Below, one piece after another: positions 58,434 through 64,000 of a stretch of DNA of 64,000 bases. The DNA comes from Planctomycetota bacterium (GTDB lineage: Bacteria; Planctomycetota; PLA2; JAEUHO01), in NCBI GenBank assembly GCA_029259775.1, contig JAJDEN010000041.1, positions 1-64,000 on the forward strand, read 5' to 3'. The position numbers and the translations under genes are program-made. The notes under the pieces were generated by a model, which did not search any database, was not told where the DNA came from, and saw only the letters and a list, made by a program, of their open reading frames with translations. Numbering within the stretch: position 1 is the stretch's first letter; every line of letters begins with the position of its first letter.

Positions 58434-60422
58434 TCATTCGGGGAGGTGCCCGTGCTGCCAGAACCGGCGCACCTCCTCCACGACGTCGTCGAGTGCGTTG
58501 TTCGCATTCACGGTGTGCTCGGCAAGCTCGGACCACCACGCGCCGCGTCGCTCGAGGAGCATCTCCGCTTCCTCGAGCTCCTCCGCGGCGCCCGGCCAAC
58601 GGGGACGGTCCTCGGCCGACGCGGCCACGCGCCGCGCCGCCACCCCGGCCTCGACGGCCAGGTGCACGCGCACCCCCGCGTCGGACAGGAGCGTCCGGGA
58701 TGCGGCGTGCTCGACCACGCCGCCGCCCGTAGCCAGGACGATTCCCCGCCGCGCCAGAGCCCGGGACAAGAGCTCGCACTCGACGTCGCGAAACGCCTCC
58801 CAGCCCTCGGCGCGGATCCAGTCTGCGGCGCTGCGACCGGTGACGCGCCCGACCTCGTCGTCGAGGTCGACGAACGGCCGGCCCATCAGCCGGGCGAGCC
58901 GGCGACCGACGCTGGTCTTGCCGGCGCCGCGTGCGCCCAACAGCACCAACGTGGGCGGCACCTCGACAGCCGTGCGGAGCGCCCAGATCAGCAGCACATC
59001 CGCGGCAGCGGCATCGAAGGCCTCCGCTTGGTCGTGGGCCTGCACCTGAAGCAAGAAGCGTCCATCGGCGTACGCGGCGCCCTCGGCGGTGGCCTGGGCC
59101 ACGAGCCCGGTCGGCGCGTCGCCCTCACGGTACGGCGCATCGAGCGTGAGGAGGCCGGCGAGCGCCACGCCCTCGAAGGCCGGCACGGGCTCTCCGGATG
59201 CGCCCGCGGGCGTCGCGTTCACGACCACCCTGTCGCCCTCTTGACGCACGTAGCGGGGCCCGGCCCACGCCGCGCCACACGTGGCAGCCGTGATCGGACC
59301 GGCCCGATCGTCGCGCGCACCGAGCCGGACCTCGTAGCCGCGCTCGCGCAGGGCCCAGACGGCCGCCCGCGCGTAGCCGCCGGCGCCGTAGACGAACGCC
59401 CGGCCGCCCTCCTTCGCGTCGGGGAGCATGCCGCGCAAGCCGGTCGCGTCCGTGTTGCCCGCCCACCAGCCGTCATCCCGCCGGACGAGCGTGTTCGCCG
59501 CGCCGACGGCCCGCGCGACGGTATCGACGTGATCGGCCAGTTCCAGCGCGCGCGTCTTGTACGGATGGGTGACGCTGAAGCCGACGAAGGGCAGGCCGAT
59601 GGCCTCGTCGAGCGACACGCCGGGCAGGGGCACGTAGAGCGCGTCGCGTCCGGTGGCGCGGAACACGCCGTTGTGCATGGCCGGCGACGGCGAGCGCGCC
59701 GGCGGATCGCCCACCAACCCGTAGAGCGCGGCGTCGGGGGTGATCTCGCCGGCACGCAACTCATCGAGCAGCACGTCGAGCGTTGGCTGACCGCGCGCAG
59801 CTTGCGCATCCGCGCGTCCCGCACCGAACAGGAGGACACCGGGGCGGGCGGCGAAGAGGACGCGCGTGGCGGCGAACGTGCCGTAGGGCACGAAGAACGT
59901 CTGGGGCTCCGCCGCGGCCGCTTCGGCGAGGAGATCGAGGAACTGCCGCGTCGTGTCGACCGGGCGCGCGACCTTCAGCAGGTCGGCGTCGCCGCGCTCG
60001 GGCGCGGGCGCATCGAGTTCCGCGGGACCATGCACCGAAGCGACGCGCCGCACGCCGTCCGGCAGCGCTCCGAGGTGCGGCGCGACGCGTGCCTCGACGT
60101 CCACCCAGGCTGCGCCGGCCTCCGCGGCCTTGCGCAGCAGCGCGGCGGCGTCCTCCGGAGAGCCCGTGTACGCACCGCCCTGCGCGCGGGAGCGCACGGT
60201 CGCGAGCACCGGCCGCGGCGACGCAGCCACCCAGCTCGCCACCGCGAGGTCCGGATCGCGATCGAGCAGCAGGTCGAAGCGGATCTCGATCACGTCGGCG
60301 GCGCCGGCAATGTCCACAAGATCAGCGGGGGCGCGCACCGCGGGCGGGGCCGCGCTGACGACACGCAGAGTGCCAACGTGAGGACGGCCGACCGGCGGGA
60401 TCGGTCCGCCGACGGGAAGCAC
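58434..60422 (-). CDS. trifunctional AroD-AroE-AroK shikimate-pathway fusion
   Basis: One 662-residue frame joins three enzymes. Residues about 18-225 are a type I 3-dehydroquinate dehydratase: Glu46 and Arg48 (IEIRFD), His131 (VASVHG) and the Schiff-base Lys150 (DLLKVARPVD). Residues about 230-490 are shikimate dehydrogenase: PARSPSPAMHN, GFSVTHPYK (Lys289), NTDATG (Asp325) and GAGGYARA (NADP loop). Residues 490-655 are shikimate kinase: GARGAGKT (496-503), DLDDEV and GGGVVEH. Together they run three consecutive steps from 3-dehydroquinate to shikimate 3-phosphate. GTG 60422 is 3 bp after the panD stop. Confidence 0.92.
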   Translation of the reverse strand: MLPVGGPIPPVGRPHVGTLRVVSAAPPAVRAPADLVDIAGAADVIEIRFDLLLDRDPDLAVASWVAASPRPVLATVRSRAQGGAYTGSPEDAAALLRKAAEAGAAWVDVEARVAPHLGALPDGVRRVASVHGPAELDAPAPERGDADLLKVARPVDTTRQFLDLLAEAAAAEPQTFFVPYGTFAATRVLFAARPGVLLFGAGRADAQAARGQPTLDVLLDELRAGEITPDAALYGLVGDPPARSPSPAMHNGVFRATGRDALYVPLPGVSLDEAIGLPFVGFSVTHPYKTRALELADHVDTVARAVGAANTLVRRDDGWWAGNTDATGLRGMLPDAKEGGRAFVYGAGGYARAAVWALRERGYEVRLGARDDRAGPITAATCGAAWAGPRYVRQEGDRVVVNATPAGASGEPVPAFEGVALAGLLTLDAPYREGDAPTGLVAQATAEGAAYADGRFLLQVQAHDQAEAFDAAAADVLLIWALRTAVEVPPTLVLLGARGAGKTSVGRRLARLMGRPFVDLDDEVGRVTGRSAADWIRAEGWEAFRDVECELLSRALARRGIVLATGGGVVEHAASRTLLSDAGVRVHLAVEAGVAARRVAASAEDRPRWPGAAEELEEAEMLLERRGAWWSELAEHTVNANNALDDVVEEVRRFWQHGHLPE

Positions 60423-60425
60423 CGC

Positions 60426-60791
60426 TCAGACGGTCTCGAGCGTCCGCTCGATGCGGTTGCGCTCATCCGCGAACACGACGCGCGGCTTGTGCTTGCGCGC
60501 TTCGGCCTCGTCCATCTGGGCGAACGCCATGATCAGGACGCGGTCGCCGGGCTGGCAGTGCCGCGCGCAGCCACCGTTCATCCCGATGACGCCCGAGCCC
60601 GACGCACCCTCGAAGACGTACGTCTCCAAGCGGTTGCCGTTCTCGAGGTTCACCACGAGGACCTTCTCGTTCGGGATGAGATCCGTGGCCTCGAGCAGGT
60701 CGCGATCGATGGTCACGCTGCCGATGTAGTTGAGGTCCGCGTGCGTGACGCGGGCGCCGTGGATCTTGGACTTGAGCATGGTTCGCTGCAT
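60426..60791 (-). CDS. panD: aspartate 1-decarboxylase
   Basis: The 121-residue product starts [20 protein letters not shown]; the self-cleavage site Gly24-Ser25 lies in NYIGSVTID at the same place as in E. coli PanD, which supports ATG 60791 as start. It also has [16 protein letters not shown] and [11 protein letters not shown]. Cleavage creates the pyruvoyl group used to make beta-alanine for pantothenate. It lies in an operon with panC and the AroDEK fusion. Confidence 0.93.
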   Translation of the reverse strand: MQRTMLKSKIHGARVTHADLNYIGSVTIDRDLLEATDLIPNEKVLVVNLENGNRLETYVFEGASGSGVIGMNGGCARHCQPGDRVLIMAFAQMDEAEARKHKPRVVFADERNRIERTLETV

Positions 60792-60886
60792 GGCCTGCTG
60801 ATGGTACGGGACGGCCCTGGGGAGGCGCATGAATGCGGGGGCGAGCCACGTGCCTCGAGCGGGGAGCAGGCACGCGCCCGGGAGGC

Positions 60887-63478
60887 CTATTTCTCGGTCA
60901 GCCAAGCCCGCCACGCGTCCACCGCGGCCTTGCGCTTCTCGGCCGGATCGTCCGGCTCGAATCCGTGCTTGGCGCCGGTCAGCTCAAACAGCGTGTCGAT
61001 GGCTGCCTTCCGGACACCACCGTCGTCGTCCTCGAGGGCCACGATCAGCACGGCGCGGCACGCTTCGACGGCATGCCCACCCAGAGCGCGCGCCGCGGCG
61101 CGCCGAACCCCTGCGTCCATGTCGCGCGTCTCGCCCCCGACCGCCGCGGAGAGGGCACGGCACGAGAGCGGGGAACGAACGCGTCCGAGCAACGCGGCCG
61201 CAGCTTGGCGCACGTCACCACTCGGGTCCTTCTCCAGCAAGCGCGTGATCTCTCGCGCGAGTACTGCGTCGGTCTCGATCGACGTGCGCAGCCAGGGGCG
61301 CTTGTAGAGCCGCAACGTCGTCGCGCGCACCTCAGCGACCTCATCGCTGAGTAGCTTGCGCAGCAGGGCCTCGGCGGCGTCCCCTTCCGCGGCGCGGTCG
61401 GCCAGCGCGTAGGCGAGGCTCCGGCGGACGGCGGGATCCGGGCTGCGCTCCGACGAGCGCAGGTCGTCGACGGTCTTCGCCGCTTCGATCGCCGCGAGCT
61501 CGGCCCGGCGTCGGGCCGCGCGCAACACGGGGTCCCTCTTCAGGGTCCGACTGCGCCGCTCGGCCTCCTCGAGGACGGCCAGCGCGGCCTGCGGGTCACC
61601 GGACTCGATCTCGATCGCCGACAACGCGATGGCCGCGCCGAGGGCGTCCGGGCGCCGCTCGAGCACGCGGCGCAGATCCGCACGCGCACGCGCCGTCTCC
61701 CCGTCGGCGGCAAGAAGGCTCGCGCGGTACTGCAGGATCCTGACATCGAGCGGTGCCAGGCGGCGGGCGGTCTCGAGCGCGGCGAGCGAGGCGACACGTG
61801 CGCCCTTCGCACGCTGGGCCGTGAAGCGCGTCAGCGCGATGCCGGCGGTCTGCCCTTCGAGCAGCACCGCGCGATCCAGGTCGTTGAGCGCGTCGTCGAT
61901 GCGCGTTTCCACGATCAGCGCTTCGCCTCGCGCACGCGCCTCGAAGGCGAGCATCGGCGCGACCGTACGGGAACGATCCAGCGCCTCACGGAGCTGCTTC
62001 CACAATGCAGGAGCGCGCTTCACGAGAGCGGAGCGGTGCAGCAGGTGGGCACGATAGAGGTCCACCACGCCCCCGCGCGCGGGCGCGGCCGGCCCGAGAC
62101 GGGCGAGCGCCGCCTCGAGCGCGCCGCGGTCCGCCTCGTCGAGCGCGGCCTCGAGCAAGCGCCCGGCCCGTGCGGCGGCCGAGCCCTCGAAGTGCGTCAG
62201 CAAGGAGCGACGACCCTTCGGCACGGCGCAGAGCAACCGGAACTTGGGCGCCGAAGCACGCAGGGCGATGTCGGGACGCCGGACATCGGGCTCGTCCAGC
62301 AGCCACAGGCCCGTGCGGCGATCGAAGGCCGTCACGAGGGCGGGGCCGTCCCCGTAGCCCAGCTCGGAAGCCGCAAGACGCACCGCAACGAACGGCAGTC
62401 CTGCGATGAGCATGGCATCTCCGGCGGCGCTGTCGCCGGCAAGGGAGAGCACGTGGAAACCGTGCGCCTCGAGCCACGCGCGGGGCGTTCCCGCATGCTG
62501 CGGCGGGCGCTTGTGCTGCCGGCACCAACGCTCGACTTCCGCTGCGCTCGTGACCCGCCCGAGCCCGGTCGCGAGACGGGCGATCACGACGGCGTGCCCA
62601 CGCGCTCCGGGCACGTGGCCGACGGGCCGGCCCGTCGGGATGGTGCGCGTGCGGCGCTGGGCCCCCCGCAGCGGCAGGTAGACCGCCTGCGCGCCCGGGG
62701 GCGGCCGACCCGCAAGCAGCGCCGGCATGCGCGCGATCTCACCCTGTTCCCAAGCGAGCAGCGCGGCTTGGAGCGAGAGCATCGGATCCATCGGGCTCAC
62801 ACCGGCACGCGGACCGAGGGCCAGGAGGCGCGCCGCTTCTGCGGGTTCGCCGCTGCGGCGCAGCGCGTCGATCGCGAAGGAGAAGCCGCGCAGGCCGGCC
62901 TCAGGCTCCAGGGCGGCCAGCCCGAGGGCGGTGGCGATCACGCCGCGCGTACGGCCGCGGGCTGCGGCCCGTTCAAGCGCGACGCGCGCGCCGGCCGCCA
63001 GCATCCAGCGGTCCTGGTCCGGCAGCGCCGCGCCCATCAAGGCGAGCGGGAACGCGTCCCGGTCCCAGTCGATGAAGGGCGGCGCGAGCAGGCGCCCGAT
63101 CGCGCCGGCATCGTCCCCTCGGCGCAGCCGCAGCAAGGCCTCGAGCCAGGCACCGGCCAGACCGCCGTCGGGATCGATGCGGCCCGCGATGCGTCGTGCG
63201 TCCTCGAGACGGCCTGCCCGCAGGGCGACGAGGGCGGCGGGGATCCCGTCCACGCCCCCGACGCCGTCGGGTGTCTTCCGCACGGGCTTGCCGGCGGCGA
63301 GGCGGGCCAGGTTGAGCAGCGCCGCGGGGGGCGCGTCGGCCGCCTCCATGCGCGTAAGCAAGCGGGCGATGTCGCGGTCGCGCAGGTAGGCCCGCTGGGC
63401 CTCGGCGGGGACGTCGGCCGCGGCGGCAGACCCCGCCAGGCACGCGAGCAACAGGAGCGGGAGCAGCAGACGCATCAT
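60887..63478 (-). CDS. secreted C39-like / TPR / HEAT multidomain protein
   Basis: The 863-residue product starts with ATG at 63478, overlapping the panC stop (ATGA), and has a signal peptide ([18 protein letters not shown]). Residues about 20-270 are helical repeats (TPR-like). Residues about 275-430 include [38 protein letters not shown] and [18 protein letters not shown], which follow the pattern of C39-like cysteine-peptidase folds; a clear catalytic Cys is not obvious. Then further TPR-like repeats (about 440-650) and a HEAT-repeat end ([33 protein letters not shown]). Its place inside a pan/aro operon is unusual. Function unknown. Confidence 0.6.
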   Translation of the reverse strand: MMRLLLPLLLLACLAGSAAAADVPAEAQRAYLRDRDIARLLTRMEAADAPPAALLNLARLAAGKPVRKTPDGVGGVDGIPAALVALRAGRLEDARRIAGRIDPDGGLAGAWLEALLRLRRGDDAGAIGRLLAPPFIDWDRDAFPLALMGAALPDQDRWMLAAGARVALERAAARGRTRGVIATALGLAALEPEAGLRGFSFAIDALRRSGEPAEAARLLALGPRAGVSPMDPMLSLQAALLAWEQGEIARMPALLAGRPPPGAQAVYLPLRGAQRRTRTIPTGRPVGHVPGARGHAVVIARLATGLGRVTSAAEVERWCRQHKRPPQHAGTPRAWLEAHGFHVLSLAGDSAAGDAMLIAGLPFVAVRLAASELGYGDGPALVTAFDRRTGLWLLDEPDVRRPDIALRASAPKFRLLCAVPKGRRSLLTHFEGSAAARAGRLLEAALDEADRGALEAALARLGPAAPARGGVVDLYRAHLLHRSALVKRAPALWKQLREALDRSRTVAPMLAFEARARGEALIVETRIDDALNDLDRAVLLEGQTAGIALTRFTAQRAKGARVASLAALETARRLAPLDVRILQYRASLLAADGETARARADLRRVLERRPDALGAAIALSAIEIESGDPQAALAVLEEAERRSRTLKRDPVLRAARRRAELAAIEAAKTVDDLRSSERSPDPAVRRSLAYALADRAAEGDAAEALLRKLLSDEVAEVRATTLRLYKRPWLRTSIETDAVLAREITRLLEKDPSGDVRQAAAALLGRVRSPLSCRALSAAVGGETRDMDAGVRRAAARALGGHAVEACRAVLIVALEDDDGGVRKAAIDTLFELTGAKHGFEPDDPAEKRKAAVDAWRAWLTEK

Positions 63479-64000
63479 GCCCCCATGCTCGCAGGAGGTC
63501 GCGCGATCCAGCGGTTGTCGATCAGGCGCACGCCGTCCACGCGCACGGCGCCGATCGCGAGGGCGGGCCCGAGGAGGTCGCGTACCGGCGTCATCGTGTC
63601 GGGATCCACGACATCCACGTAGTCCACGAGGAGGCCCTGCTCTTGGAGCGAGTCGCGCGCCCACGTCAGGTCGCGGTCGAGATCGTAGGTCTCGCCGCCG
63701 ATGTCGGCCATGGCCGCGCTCACGACCAGCACGTACAGGGTGCGCGAGAGCCGCAGCGCGAGACGCGACGAGCCTTCTGCCAGGTGGCGGTTGCGCGACG
63801 AGAGGGCCAGCCCCTCTACCTCACGCACGGTCTCACCGCCTACGATCTCGACGGGCAGGCCCAAGCGATCGCGCACCTCACGGAGTACGGCCAGCTGTTG
63901 GGCGTCCTTCTGACCGAAGTAGCTGACGTCGGCACGGGTCTGGTCCCAGAGCCTCGTCACCACGCTGGCAACACCCGCAAAGTGCGTCGGACGCACGGCA
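63475..64000 (-). CDS. panC: pantothenate synthetase, 5' part outside window
   Basis: About 174 C-terminal residues of PanC. RPTHFAGVASVVTRLW (ligand-binding), YFGQKDAQQLAVLREVRDRL, EVEGLALSSRNRHL and DYVDVVDPDTMTPV are all PanC signatures. It joins pantoate and beta-alanine. The start lies beyond 64000. It is the first visible gene of the pan operon and overlaps the next gene by 4 bp. Confidence 0.93.
   Translation of the reverse strand, partial: AVRPTHFAGVASVVTRLWDQTRADVSYFGQKDAQQLAVLREVRDRLGLPVEIVGGETVREVEGLALSSRNRHLAEGSSRLALRLSRTLYVLVVSAAMADIGGETYDLDRDLTWARDSLQEQGLLVDYVDVVDPDTMTPVRDLLGPALAIGAVRVDGVRLIDNRWIARPPASMGA

Noticed and set aside
58413..61307. 964-codon open frame on the plus strand
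   Set aside because: It is antisense to the AroDEK fusion, panD and the repeat protein, all of which have clear catalytic or domain motifs.

Overview
The window is GC-rich chromosomal DNA from a Gram-negative-type bacterium, most likely a member of the Planctomycetota. That placement is an inference. It rests on a BBP7-like outer-membrane barrel, a squalene-oxidase-repeat secreted protein, many secreted or lipid-anchored PKD/IPT/HYR proteins, HEAT-repeat proteins and the style of the integrase. No rRNA is present; the one intact RNA gene recognised is tRNA-Met(CAT).

Layout. (1) 1-1828: a tiny basic protein and a ChaN-like lipoprotein. (2) 1829-9521: a 7.6-kb integrative element inserted in the tRNA-Met(CAT) gene. 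It is bounded by a perfect 54-bp direct repeat, and the displaced 3' part of the tRNA lies at the left end. From left to right it carries remnants of an older integrase, a TIR-domain gene, a divergent three-gene cargo of unknown function, a terminase-small-subunit-like gene, and a rightward operon ending in excisionase-like, ribbon-helix-helix and tyrosine integrase genes next to the reconstituted tRNA. No capsid or tail genes are seen, so it resembles a phage satellite or small defence island. (3) 9.9-27.2 kb: secreted and envelope proteins, comprising Gly-rich/YWTD/HYR, BBP7-like, an IPT/TIG lipoprotein with a BNR-like domain, a PKD lipoprotein and two related beta-rich lipoproteins, with several local duplications and remnants. 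(4) 27.2-49.2 kb: a polysaccharide assembly cluster, mostly on the minus strand. It has a WecA-like initiating transferase, Wza, a PHP phosphatase, Wzc, a Wzy-like polymerase, a WecG-GT4 fusion, several glycosyltransferases, a UDP-sugar dehydrogenase, a Wzx-like flippase, methyltransferases, a GDP-mannose-3,5-epimerase-like protein and VanZ. (5) 49.2-58.4 kb: YceI behind an 18-bp palindrome, an RmlB-like dehydratase, an NtrC-type regulator with an altered GAFTGA loop, a thioesterase, a squalene-oxidase-repeat protein and a HEAT-rich protein. Hairpin repeats with covarying stems fill the intergenic gaps. (6) 58.4-64 kb: an operon of panC (cut by the window edge), an 863-residue repeat protein, panD and a single gene fusing AroD, AroE and AroK.

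How the parts work together. The polysaccharide genes form a nearly complete Wzx/Wzy-type route: lipid-linked initiation, chain extension, flipping, polymerisation, kinase/phosphatase control and export. They overlap by 4 bp at many junctions, which indicates translational coupling. The integrative element has its own recombination and regulatory cassette, and its TIR gene plus unknown trio are the best candidates for an undescribed defence or conflict system. The rest is housekeeping metabolism and cell-surface functions.
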